Assembly: GCA_012862575.1 (NCBI GenBank)
Contig: BLSF01000005.1
Location: 496,001-560,000 of the forward strand
Direction: 5' to 3'
Origin: Parietichytrium sp. I65-24A
Lineage: Eukaryota; Sar; Bigyra; Thraustochytrida; Thraustochytriidae
Length of the DNA: 64,000 nt
How positions within the stretch are numbered: the first letter of the stretch is position 1; every line of letters begins with the position of its first letter. Of the stretch, positions 1 to 8,965 are shown piece by piece. The position numbers were made by a program, and so were the translations under genes. Below the pieces are notes generated by a model. The model worked only from the letters and a program-made list of their open reading frames with translations, made no database searches and was not told the origin of the DNA.

Positions 1-290
1 TGTACCTTTTCTAGGCAATCTTTCAGCGTTCTGTGCAATTCATCGTCAGAATTTGCGCCTTTAAGTGCAACTTGCTGAGCTGGTGTACTTGAGTCTGCAG
101 CTCCTTGCCCGCCTTCGCCCTTGTTTCCCCCCTCGCCTTGGTGCGGTTCTTGCCCTTGACCCTGCGTCTTCAATTGGCCATTCTCAGCACATTGTTGTTG
201 TTGTTGTTGTTGCTGCTGCTGCTGCTGTTGAGGCGGCGCCGACTCCGTCGTATTCTCATCATCATCCACAAGCTCCACCACCTCCACCAT
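1..290 (-). CDS. Partial polyglutamine-containing protein, N-terminal 96 residues
   Basis: An ATG at 290 (minus strand) opens a frame that stays open to the left edge, so the rest of the gene lies outside the window. The first 20 residues are acidic (a VEL..DDDEN stretch). Thirteen consecutive glutamines follow (CAA, five CAG, seven CAA), then a Gly/Gln/Glu-rich linker, and the part in view ends in a more ordinary DELHRTLKDCLEKV-like segment. No domain is recognisable. The CAG/CAA mixture and the lack of stops over 96 codons, beside frames that do contain stops, support real coding. The polyQ tract suggests an intrinsically disordered, possibly regulatory protein, but that is only inference. 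It is divergent from the esterase gene at 1540. Confidence 0.6.
   Translation of the reverse strand, partial: MVEVVELVDDDENTTESAPPQQQQQQQQQQQQQCAENGQLKTQGQGQEPHQGEGGNKGEGGQGAADSSTPAQQVALKGANSDDELHRTLKDCLEKV
192..230 (-). repeat. CAG/CAA trinucleotide tract (polyQ)
   Basis: Thirteen glutamine codons in a row on the minus strand, a CAG block next to a CAA block. It lies inside the partial gene at the left edge and keeps its frame. Confidence 0.85.
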
Positions 291-1539
291 TTTACCTTCT
301 CTGCAATCCTCTCCCCACTTAATTGTCACCTTCAATCGCCAAGCTCTCCAACACGGTCTCCAAGAATGCTAGAACGCTAGAACGCCAGGAGATCAGAATT
401 CAGAATACAGAATACGCGATGGCACCACGATGTTTGTCAATCTTATACTTATTTTCTTCGAGAATATCTCCACTGCTGCCACCACTTGCGACGCGTTCCC
501 CTCCACACGCGCACGCCGCGCGTCCGCGATATTTCTCGCGAGACGTCTCTCGCTCCTCAGTTTTCCCACTCCGTCCGTCCGTTCGGCTGGCTGCTGGCTA
601 CTGGCTCTGGTAGCAGTGGTCAGCGGGAGCCTACTTGACGTCCGCCGTAATGCGCCCGTCCACAGAGAGAGTACGCGCGGAAACCGCACGAGGAGGTCGC
701 TCCCCCGTTCGCTGCGAGCGCGCTCGAGACCCCACACCTGCGGACAGAGACGGCACAGTGCGCGCACGATAATATGCTGGCTCAGTCACACAGACCTCCG
801 GCGTTCTGCGAAGCGCGCGGACACTGCCGGCCTGGCCGGCTCGGCTACCGTTTAGGCTAAGTGCGGGGTAGGGATGGCATGTGGTACTCAGTCAGTACCC
901 GCAGACGCAGATCATGATATTTTGAAAGTGGAAAAGTTTCGAAAAAAGAGGTGGAAACTCGGAGAGAATTTGCGGTGTTCGCGAACGAAGAAGTGTTCTT
1001 CTCTGTCCGCTCCATTGGTTGTTTGGGTTGTTTTGATGTTGTTTGGGTTTTTCATTCACTGTCAGAACAAAGATTGATCAAGATCAAGATTGATGATTGA
1101 CATGTATGCATGTGATGTGCTCGTACTATGGTAGTGAGTGTTGAATGAAACAAGACAAGATCAACGAGACCAACAAGATCGGCAAGAGAGAGAAAGGCTT
1201 TGCCTTTGCTCTACATACAACGTGGCGGACTCACGCTGCCATAGGGCAGTTCTGAGAGGTTGCGTGAACTTGGAAAGTGAAATAGGGAAATCCGTGAAAT
1301 GCGACAAGGATACTCGGGCACTCAATCGTTTTACCACGTTTGACTATTTCGACATAGAAGGTGGAGGTGCACAGTGTATGGTAGTAGGTCGCAAACGATC
1401 AACTTGATCAACTCTTCCTTGCTTTGCTCATCTTTGCCCATTTGGAGCTTTACAAGCGCTGGCAGTCTCGGAATTGACGCGAGGTGTGCGCCGCATTATT
1501 TTTGGAGAGAGCTGAGGGTTTGAGGAACGTCGCGGGAAG
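291..1539. other. Divergent intergenic spacer, no gene seen
   Basis: About 1.25 kb between two divergent starts. It holds a GAATTCAGAATAC-type repeat near 393-415, GC-rich stretches around 480-850 and a TACTCAGTCAGTACC inverted-repeat-like motif near 887-900. Reading frames here are short, overlap on both strands and show no family resemblance. It should contain both promoters. Confidence 0.5.
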
Positions 1540-2862
1540 ATGAGCAGCGTCAAAGATTGGAAAGGCAAGGACGTGGGCCTGCCGTGGAGCGAGGCAGCCG
1601 CAGTGGGTCTGGACGCAGCAGCCCTGGACAGACTCGGGCCATGGATGGAGAGCTTGGTGAAGGGCAAGCACGATCTGCCGATGGCATGCTCGCTGGTGGC
1701 TCGTAAAGGGAAAGTTGTGTTCTACAAAGGATGTGGAGACAGCAAGCCAGGCAAAGAGCTGAAGGACGACTCTATCTTTCGCATCTACTCCATGTCGAAG
1801 CCTATCACGTCGCTGGCGCTCATGATGCTCTTCGAAGAAGGGAAGTTTCTCCTCGAGCACCCAGTCCATCTTTACTTTGGCCCAAAGTGGAAGAAAGAGA
1901 ACATGACCGTTCTGGAGAAGAGTAGCGGGGAGCGCGTACCATGCAAGAACAACATCCGCGTGAAGCACCTATTAACACACACCGCTGGTCTCTCATACGG
2001 GTTTCTGGCCATCCCGGGCTCGAACCCCGTGGATCCTTTTTACATCAAGACGGTGCAGTCTTGGTTCCGTGAAAATGGAAGTCTTGCGGATCTTTGCGAC
2101 CGAATTGCAGAGATCCCGCTCTGCCACCAACCCGGGGAAATGTGGAACTACTCCTACGCTACTGACATGTGCGGCCGTCTCGTGGAAGTGATTTCCGGAA
2201 TGTCCCTCGCAGACTTCTTGGAGGAGCGCATTTTTAAGCCTCTGCGCATGCATGACACCAGTTTTCATTTTGATGAAAAGACTGTTGAGCGACTCGTCAA
2301 CATCCACGTTGAGATGCAGCCTTCCGGAAAAAAGACTGACATCACCAGTGTTCAAATGAAGAAAAAGGAGTACACCGCGTTTCGGTCGGCATTGCTTGGC
2401 GGCCAGGGCCTCATTTCCACTGTTCGAGACTACGCAAGGTTCTGCCAATTCTGCTTGAACGGGGGCGAGCTTGACGGAGTCCGCCTTCTTGGGCGAAAGA
2501 CTTTCGATCTGATTACCACCAATCACCTTCCAGACAACAAGACCATTGGGGAATGTGCGCATCCTTCCGCCATGCTTTGGGCACTGCCTGGAACTGGGTT
2601 TGGTCTTGGATTCGCAGTCATGGGAGGTCCCGAGAAGACTGGAATGATTTCGAGCAAAAACACCTTTTACTGGGGTGGCGCTGCAAACACCATCATGTTT
2701 TGCGACCCAGAAGAAGATATGTTCGCCATGTTCTACACGCAGGTGCTCCAGATCAACGAAATGAAGCTCCCTTTGCGCTCGCTGTTTAGCAACATCGTCA
2801 TGTCAAGCCTCACTGACGGGCGAACCCAAGCTCGGGAGCAAGGCTTGAGAGGCAGGCTCTGA
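1540..2862 (+). CDS. Serine beta-lactamase-family esterase / class C-like hydrolase
   Basis: A 440-residue member of the beta-lactamase/transpeptidase-like family. The motifs fit the EstB-type esterase branch: the nucleophile motif SMSK (Ser84-x-x-Lys87), a Tyr-Ser motif at 204-205 in WNYSYATD that can supply the general-base tyrosine, and a WGG motif at 378-380 in place of the KTG of true beta-lactamases. There is no signal peptide (the N-terminus is hydrophilic), so a cytosolic location is likely. The length suits the family (about 380-440 residues). Members are carboxylesterases or peptidases of mostly unknown physiological substrate, and antibiotic resistance should not be inferred. The ATG at 1540 is the first in a clean single exon. 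The gene converges on the acidic protein gene ending at 3422. Confidence 0.88.
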   Translation: MSSVKDWKGKDVGLPWSEAAAVGLDAAALDRLGPWMESLVKGKHDLPMACSLVARKGKVVFYKGCGDSKPGKELKDDSIFRIYSMSKPITSLALMMLFEEGKFLLEHPVHLYFGPKWKKENMTVLEKSSGERVPCKNNIRVKHLLTHTAGLSYGFLAIPGSNPVDPFYIKTVQSWFRENGSLADLCDRIAEIPLCHQPGEMWNYSYATDMCGRLVEVISGMSLADFLEERIFKPLRMHDTSFHFDEKTVERLVNIHVEMQPSGKKTDITSVQMKKKEYTAFRSALLGGQGLISTVRDYARFCQFCLNGGELDGVRLLGRKTFDLITTNHLPDNKTIGECAHPSAMLWALPGTGFGLGFAVMGGPEKTGMISSKNTFYWGGAANTIMFCDPEEDMFAMFYTQVLQINEMKLPLRSLFSNIVMSSLTDGRTQAREQGLRGRL

Positions 2863-3421
2863 ATATTCTGCTATAGATGAAATGGCGCGATTTGCAGATC
2901 TCTCTTTATTTATATTTGATTGCCACGGCAAATGTATTTTTTTTTTTGGTTCTCCGTGTGACGCGCAAAATTCAGGCCCAGAAACTTTTTGTTTACACCG
3001 ACCGTACGCTCAACCACCCCTCTCCATCCACAAGAAAAGGATCGGTAGGATCGCTCGAGAGTATAAATTTCAGGACAAGAGAGTGTTTCGGTTCCTCACC
3101 TTATCTTATTTTTGCGTACTCGAGCACCTGGGTTATGTTCATTCACAGTCAATCAATCAAAAGAGGGAAATAGATTCTATAGATAGCTGCCTACAATAAA
3201 AATGTTCGGTTACAGCGAGACCAGTGGTCAAGCATTGGTCTCCATCCTATTATAACGCACTCTACGGACACCTGCTGAGCCTCTTTGCACAACAGAATAG
3301 TTTCTGGGTTTCAACGACGAACGGCCAACACACCGAGTCTATGCTTTCAAATTGTAAGAGCTCGCGGCCAGTCGCTGGCGGCTCCTTACGTTGTCGCGGA
3401 GTTTGATCGGATATAACCACT
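2863..3421. other. Convergent intergenic spacer
   Basis: AT-richer 560 bp between two convergent stops. It contains an AATAAA at 3195-3200 that could serve as a poly(A) signal for the esterase gene. No gene is seen. Confidence 0.4.
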
Positions 3422-5176
3422 CTATGGCTTTTTCCCCGATGGAGGTGGGTTGGCTCTCAGATCTTGAAGTCTTCTTCGCGCCTCTGCTTCCTGCTGCATC
3501 TCCAACTCCACCTGGTCCATGTTAGTCATCACCATATCTACAAACTCTGCGCGAGTGTGCCAAAGCGCATGCTTGATCTTAGCAGGGTAATCTGTTCTTG
3601 CGGGAATAAAGTGAACGTCCACCACATCCTGAAAGCCCACTGCCCGCTTCCCACCCTTCTTGGAAGATGCGGATCGACTGGATGCAGGGCTGGCAGCTGG
3701 GTTCTTTCCGTGCGAGCCGTGATTGTCCACGAACAGAGAGTAGCGCTCACCACCCGCAGTCAAGCTTGAGGAGCTGTCGTGTGGGTCGCCGTCAGTGTTA
3801 TCGGCGGTCATCCATGACGTAAGCTTTCGGAAAAATCCCTGGCTCTTTGCAGAGGTGGGAGCCTCCCGAAGTCGAATCCGCATCGAAGGTGAGCGTCTTC
3901 TGGTTCGAGCAGACGCGATGGCAGCTCTTCGAGCATTAATCCCCATGTCCAATCTCTTTGCGGCGTTGACGGATGAAGTCGGAGAGATTGGTGCAGAATC
4001 TCCCGCAATCCCAAGGCGATCAAAGTACCCGCGCCTTATCCGATTTTGAGAACGGGCGACGTTACTTGCAGCGGCAACTGCTTCCCTCGCATTTGCGGCT
4101 TGTGCCGCCAGAAGGAGGTCTCTCTTTTGCTTTTCCAAGAGCTGCCGCTGATGCTCTCTAGCGACCATGGCAAGAAAGTCTGGCAACTCCACCAAACGCA
4201 CCCTCTTCTTATGAGCGCTGGACGATCTCGATGACTTATTGAGTGGCTCTGGCCGAGGAGACCCGGATGCAGCGAAATCAACCTCTGAGCTTGTCGAGGT
4301 GTCCAGCGGGGAGGGAATTACCCTCCCTGGTGTATCCATAGCAGTAGCCTCCCTTGCGCCGCCGTCAGGTGATGAGCTTTCTGTGTTTAGCTTGGTGACG
4401 TCAGAACCATCTGGAATTGCAGTGACATTTTCCTGCCCAGGAGGAACAGGCGGGACTGCTCCCTGGGACTCTGCGAGCTCAGGAGCACTCACCTGCTCGC
4501 CCAAATCTGGAGATGGCAGAGAATTAATATTGTCGCCGTGGGCTTCACTGACCGACTCATTCGGACCTCCAGAGTCGCTTATAATTTGTTTCACTACCCC
4601 TTCTTTCTCAGCCGAACTGCCCTCAGATGCTGACTCGTCATATGTTAATTGCTGGCCGCCACGGATCCGCAGTCTGTTGAGGGCAAGATCGACTTGATTA
4701 GTTAGATCCGCGTCGTCCTCTTCGTCAACCTCAACTTCTCTTATGACAGTGTGCTCATGAATCATGCCCTCAATCACGCGTAATTCCTCGTCAATATCTG
4801 AGAAACCCGGGTCGAGACCGTACTTCATATCGTCGTCGTCCACCTCCTCGTCGTCTTCATCCTCCGCGCCAGAAGACCCCACTTCCTCGCCTTCATCCGT
4901 GCTTCTCTGGCGCTCACGGCGAAGATCTTCCCGAATCTGCTTGCGAGTCTCGTCATTCCCCCACACAAACCGAGGGTGGCTCTCGCTTATCCAACTCGGT
5001 TTCCTACGATGAGAGAACTGCTTTGCGCGATCTTCTCCATCGCCGACATCCTCTTGCTCGCCTGCATCCTTATCGCCATCCTTCTCCTGCTCCTCATCTA
5101 CTACCTCCGTCTCAGCGGCTTTCACAGAGACTTTACCGTCATCTTGCCGCTCCACAGGTGTGCTCTCGCCCTCCAT
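3422..5176 (-). CDS. Acidic, mostly disordered protein with a PPP1R15-like C-terminal motif
   Basis: 584 residues from the ATG at 5176. An in-frame extension to 5353 is possible but reads like 5' leader. The first third is very acidic (a run of Asp/Glu around residues 100-160). The middle is Ser/Pro-rich, followed by a basic, helical stretch (LLEKQKRDLLLAAQAA) and an Arg-rich region. The only segment that looks conserved is the last 75 residues: KRAVGFQDVVDVHF, then IPARTDYP and ALWHTRAEF. The RAVGF part matches the RVxF-type docking motif for protein phosphatase 1. The spacing to VHF resembles the VRF-x5-VHF core of GADD34/PPP1R15, which targets PP1 to eIF2-alpha. The resemblance is short, so a lineage-specific PP1 regulator or an unrelated protein remains possible. 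No membrane segment is seen. Confidence 0.75.
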   Translation of the reverse strand: MEGESTPVERQDDGKVSVKAAETEVVDEEQEKDGDKDAGEQEDVGDGEDRAKQFSHRRKPSWISESHPRFVWGNDETRKQIREDLRRERQRSTDEGEEVGSSGAEDEDDEEVDDDDMKYGLDPGFSDIDEELRVIEGMIHEHTVIREVEVDEEDDADLTNQVDLALNRLRIRGGQQLTYDESASEGSSAEKEGVVKQIISDSGGPNESVSEAHGDNINSLPSPDLGEQVSAPELAESQGAVPPVPPGQENVTAIPDGSDVTKLNTESSSPDGGAREATAMDTPGRVIPSPLDTSTSSEVDFAASGSPRPEPLNKSSRSSSAHKKRVRLVELPDFLAMVAREHQRQLLEKQKRDLLLAAQAANAREAVAAASNVARSQNRIRRGYFDRLGIAGDSAPISPTSSVNAAKRLDMGINARRAAIASARTRRRSPSMRIRLREAPTSAKSQGFFRKLTSWMTADNTDGDPHDSSSSLTAGGERYSLFVDNHGSHGKNPAASPASSRSASSKKGGKRAVGFQDVVDVHFIPARTDYPAKIKHALWHTRAEFVDMVMTNMDQVELEMQQEAEARRRLQDLRANPPPSGKKP

Positions 5177-5680
5177 ACTTTTAAAAAGAAAGCCCTTAGA
5201 GTCTCCACGGCGCCTTATTCCAGCTGCAGTGAACGAGCAAAAGTGCGACTTGTTCCAAATGCTTGCGCAAAGAAATGAAACTTGTGAAGCTCTGCTCGCG
5301 CTGTAGTCCGGCAAGTTACACCTCCCAAGTTTAAGATCGCTTGAGATCTTCAATTCTCTCAGCCTTGAAAGCTGAAAGCTGCTTTCATGCGCTCCTTCAC
5401 CGCCGTAAGATCTTCGCCAAGATTGCTAGCTAATCAATCGCCTCTTCCCCTCTCTCTCTTCTTCTTCTTCTTCTTCTTTTCCCTTCACAACTTTCACAAC
5501 ATTCACCAAGAGTCGTTCAGCACCAGCCGGCTTTCACTCGGACGCGTCGCGCTTGAGCTTACGAAATCAAGTAGAGATCTCTCGCCGCCGCTCCTCCTCC
5601 TCTCGCCAACTCGCCAACTCGCGCGCGCGCTTCCCGTTTCCACGCGAGCGACACTGTCCCGTGTGCGCCAGGCTATGTTT

Positions 5681-5720
5681 GTGTATGTGTTTGTGTATAT
5701 GTATATGTATATGTATGTAT
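5681..5720. repeat. GTGTAT/GTATAT microsatellite
   Basis: An imperfect (GTATAT)n tract about 40 bp long in the divergent spacer. Confidence 0.85.
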
Positions 5721-6730
5721 GCGGGGCTGGATTGGGTCGAGCGGGCCTACGCGGTCGGGGTACCCGATGTTATGAGGTAAGTTTGTAACCGCCGCGCGAG
5801 CGTGGTGGGTGCGCGCGGGTGTGCTCACACGAATGCCGCGCAGAGACGTCTCGCCAGCGTTCGTGAGTGGGGGTAGGCTAGCAGTATGTGAGACAGTGGG
5901 AAAAGGAGTGCAAGTTCCGTACGAGTTGCTTACCAGTCTGCTCTGTTGCTACAGGATACTCGGAGATCTGCACAGGCACTGGTTTTGTACGGAGATGTCG
6001 CATGCAAGGTCAGCTTGGCCTAACAACAAACTGCAGTAACGACCTTACCGCGCGATGTATGCCCACGAAATTTGCTCTCCGAAGGCCTTTGCGAACAATG
6101 CCACGACACACTACGCTACAGGCTAGCAGTTCTACGAAGATCCGGGTTCTCCACGGGTTCCAAAGTACGGGAGGGTGCCGACTGGGTTCTTTAGAAGCGT
6201 TTCTCAACTTTCGTTCGCGAATGTTCCTTCCCGCGCCAAGGAGATCCGTTGACGAGGTTTCTACTACAGGTTATCATTGAGAGTAGCAAGCAACAGGGGA
6301 TCAGAAGACGCTCGCAGTTTATATATTTTCGAGAAAAGCCAACACCAAAAAAAAAGGGAAGAAAACAAGACAGGAAACGAGCCGGCAAGAGGTGTCATTT
6401 TCTAAATTTAATCTCAATCAGCAAAGCCAAAGACTCAAATCCGCAAAAGAAACAGCTCTGAACACAGTCGACGCCCGCATGCAAAAAGTGAATTAAAAAA
6501 TATGTAAATGCCATAGTTCACACGCCAGGTGCTTTTTCCCTTTCCCAGCATTTCCCAGCCCAGTATTCGTACTCGCACAGTGGCTGGCACGCGTCCCAGG
6601 AGGGCCAAGAGGAGGCGCGCCCGACTCGTGGACACAAAAAGAGAGCCGGGGCTAGACTTTGCATTACTTTCGCCTCTACCTCATAGACTCTTCTCGCGCA
6701 AAGAGTTGGTAAGCCAAGTGCACCGCATAT

Positions 6731-6779
6731 GTATATATATAGAGAGAGAGAGTGAGAGAGTGAGAGAGAGAAGAGAGGG
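6731..6779. repeat. AT then GA dinucleotide tract
   Basis: A TATATATAT block runs directly into an imperfect GA tract. It lies in the 5' region of the gene starting at 6970. Confidence 0.85.
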
Positions 6780-6969
6780 AGACTTGCATTCTTCGCAGAG
6801 CGAGAGGACCTGGGAAAACCTTCGCTCGCTCGCTCGCAGAGAGAGCAGAGAGAGCAGCAGCTGCAGACTGCGCCGCGGTGGAAAGCGATTGGCAGGAGAC
6901 AGAGCTTTCGAAGCATTTGATTGCGAGCGCCAAGACCAGGCTGGCCGACAAAGTTGCTGGGTGCTCAAG

Positions 6970-8805
6970 ATGCGCATCCTGATAGTGGACGCGTTCGCGC
7001 CCAAAGCAGAGGAGCGCAGGATGTATACATATTTCGAAGAATCGGTCCGCCAAGCGCTCCTCAAAGTAGACGTAGGGCACGTCCAGGTGGAGTATGGTCA
7101 CATGGAGAATCTGCAAAAGTATATCTACAAGAGTTCCGACCCACGCAGCGGAACGTCAGGTCTAAAGTCTTTCGACAGGCTTGACATGGTCTTTATTGGT
7201 TGCACTGCAAATATCTTTCCTTGGGAAAGCAGGTGCGAGGATCTATTCACGCTCGTGAAAATGTGCCACGTGACCAACAAGTGCCTCTATGGGACTGGCG
7301 CAGTGGCGCACTTTCTGGCGTTTTGCTGCGTCACGAATGGGATCGAAATTTATCCACTGAATGGCGTGGAGGGCTCCACACTTCAAGAGATGAACGTGTC
7401 GAGGCTAGCGAGCCAGATCACGGCAGAGAGTAGGGATGTGTTTTTAGATGCTGCAACAGGTGACCTCTACAGATATGAGAGGTTTCGGAAGGAGTGGGTC
7501 CCTTACACCAACGTTGGATTCACGAAAAAGAGTCTGCAAACAAAGCCGCAAAAGACCTTTGTGGTAAAGGAGGTGGAGGATACCGACAGACTGTATGTGA
7601 GCAAAAGCAATGAGGTGATTTGCCGGGTAAAGTCTAAGGCCGTCAACCACTGGTTATTCAGAGGTATTTCAACGCGAGAATTCGTGCTGAGAAACAGCCC
7701 GACCTGGAGCCTGAATCAACTTGCGAGCATCAAGTCTGGGAAGCCATATCACGTTCTTGCACAAAGCAGCTTAGCGCCCCTGATCATCAAGTGTGAAAAC
7801 TCCGTCGGCATCCACTGCGACTTTTCCCCTGCATACCCTGAGATGGCCAAGATGATGGAAAATTTTATGATGAACCGCGTCGCCAAGTTGCAGCAGCACG
7901 GCTACGTAGACCACAGTAGTCGACTGTACCTCACATTTTATTCTCAGAGCGAAGCCGCTGTCCAAAAAGCTGACATGCTCTCCCATCAGCTTATTCACTC
8001 GTCAGCCATCACGTCGGAGCCACCTTCTGTTGCTCAAGAAAGGAAAAGTCGGGCAAGGCTTGAAAGTGTTGTAAGACCCACGCCGAAAGGGGAGCGAGCA
8101 GTTCCAGAGCTGGCCCAGCCTCATGAGTGCATTTTTCTTCGCAACGGAAATTCCTGCGCAAAGACCGTGCGATCGAAGAAGAATAAAGACAGGCTTCGGA
8201 CAGAAGACCGACCAGCCTCCGCGTACGTAAGGAAATCCAACTATCCAGAAACTGGCGATTATCGGAGCGGCGGCGGGCCGACGGCTTCGAGTGTCGGCCA
8301 GACTGCGCGAATTGCTTCTGCACGAAAGAGCAGAAACGCAGAAGTGAAATTTGCGAAGAGCTGTCCGCGCCCGAGATCGGCGCCCTACGCAGCGCTTCGC
8401 AAAGAGCCGTTCGCTGCATTAAGCGCTGCTGCTCATAAGACTGTGGGGACAAAGGCGATATACGACAAATTCGGGCACAAGGATATCGCACTTGAGAATG
8501 AAAATCTTCAACGGCGCCGGATTTCTGCAACTACGAACGTTCGCGTGTATCGCAGCGAAGATGCCGTCACTCGCACACCTATTTCCGAAAAAATGCTAGC
8601 TTGGTTGGACAAGAACGGTTACGGTACAACTGTGCTTTCGGACCCAAGTTTTCTCCTCGGGGTCCAGACCCCCAGGGGTAACAAGAACAATGGACCATCT
8701 GAGGAGCGGGCCCGAAGCGCAAAACACAATGAACTCATGTACTCGGCATCAGGGGTTGAAGCCAAGAGCCAAGAGCTCATGTTCCGTTCCTTTGCGAAAA
8801 CATAG
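6970..8805 (+). CDS. Class I glutamine-amidotransferase-like protein, probably inactive, with a long disordered tail
   Basis: 611 residues. The N-terminal ~310 residues look like a flavodoxin/Rossmann-type fold: the start MRILIVDAF is a first beta strand, LDMVFIGC a second, and LYGTGAVAHFLAFCCVTNG sits where class I amidotransferases carry the GxCxGxQ nucleophile elbow. In this protein the Cys position is Gly. Farther on, PLIIKCENSVGIHCDF could correspond to the segment with the catalytic His. The C-terminal half (about 340-560) is basic and low in complexity, followed by a more conserved-looking patch (AWLDKNGYGT, then SDPSFLLG). I infer a pseudo-amidotransferase scaffold. I do not recognise a named family, and a cytoskeletal or ciliary role is possible but not shown. 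I chose the ATG at 6970 because upstream in-frame sequence is simple repeat and Arg/Ser-rich. Confidence 0.78.
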   Translation: MRILIVDAFAPKAEERRMYTYFEESVRQALLKVDVGHVQVEYGHMENLQKYIYKSSDPRSGTSGLKSFDRLDMVFIGCTANIFPWESRCEDLFTLVKMCHVTNKCLYGTGAVAHFLAFCCVTNGIEIYPLNGVEGSTLQEMNVSRLASQITAESRDVFLDAATGDLYRYERFRKEWVPYTNVGFTKKSLQTKPQKTFVVKEVEDTDRLYVSKSNEVICRVKSKAVNHWLFRGISTREFVLRNSPTWSLNQLASIKSGKPYHVLAQSSLAPLIIKCENSVGIHCDFSPAYPEMAKMMENFMMNRVAKLQQHGYVDHSSRLYLTFYSQSEAAVQKADMLSHQLIHSSAITSEPPSVAQERKSRARLESVVRPTPKGERAVPELAQPHECIFLRNGNSCAKTVRSKKNKDRLRTEDRPASAYVRKSNYPETGDYRSGGGPTASSVGQTARIASARKSRNAEVKFAKSCPRPRSAPYAALRKEPFAALSAAAHKTVGTKAIYDKFGHKDIALENENLQRRRISATTNVRVYRSEDAVTRTPISEKMLAWLDKNGYGTTVLSDPSFLLGVQTPRGNKNNGPSEERARSAKHNELMYSASGVEAKSQELMFRSFAKT

Positions 8806-8965
8806 CCACAAAAATCTAAATTATTGTATAGTATGATTTGCATTTGTATTTCATTTGCGGTTAACGAGGAAGCGAGGCATGTCGACGTGAACAAGAACAC
8901 AGAAATGGTACGTGCTGGGTTCAGTTTTCAATGATCATTTTGACAAAGTCTTCGCACGAAAAAAA

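Larger units (their letters stand above)
5177..6969. other. Divergent intergenic spacer with simple repeats
   Basis: About 1.8 kb between two divergent starts. It contains a CT/TTC tract (5451-5480), a GT/AT tract (5681-5720) and an AT-then-GA tract (6731-6779). The ATATATATA part of the last tract lies about 235 bp upstream of the next start and could act as a TATA-like element. No convincing gene is visible. In-frame extension upstream of 6970 is Arg/Ser-rich and reads as leader. Confidence 0.5.

Noticed and set aside
874-1077. 67-residue frame with a hydrophobic C-terminal segment
   Set aside because: Too short and isolated, no homologue recognised, and the hydrophobic run could arise by chance in a T-rich patch.
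1540-2862. Antibiotic-resistance beta-lactamase
   Set aside because: The motifs (YS and WGG in place of KTG) fit the esterase branch of the fold, and the protein has no signal peptide.
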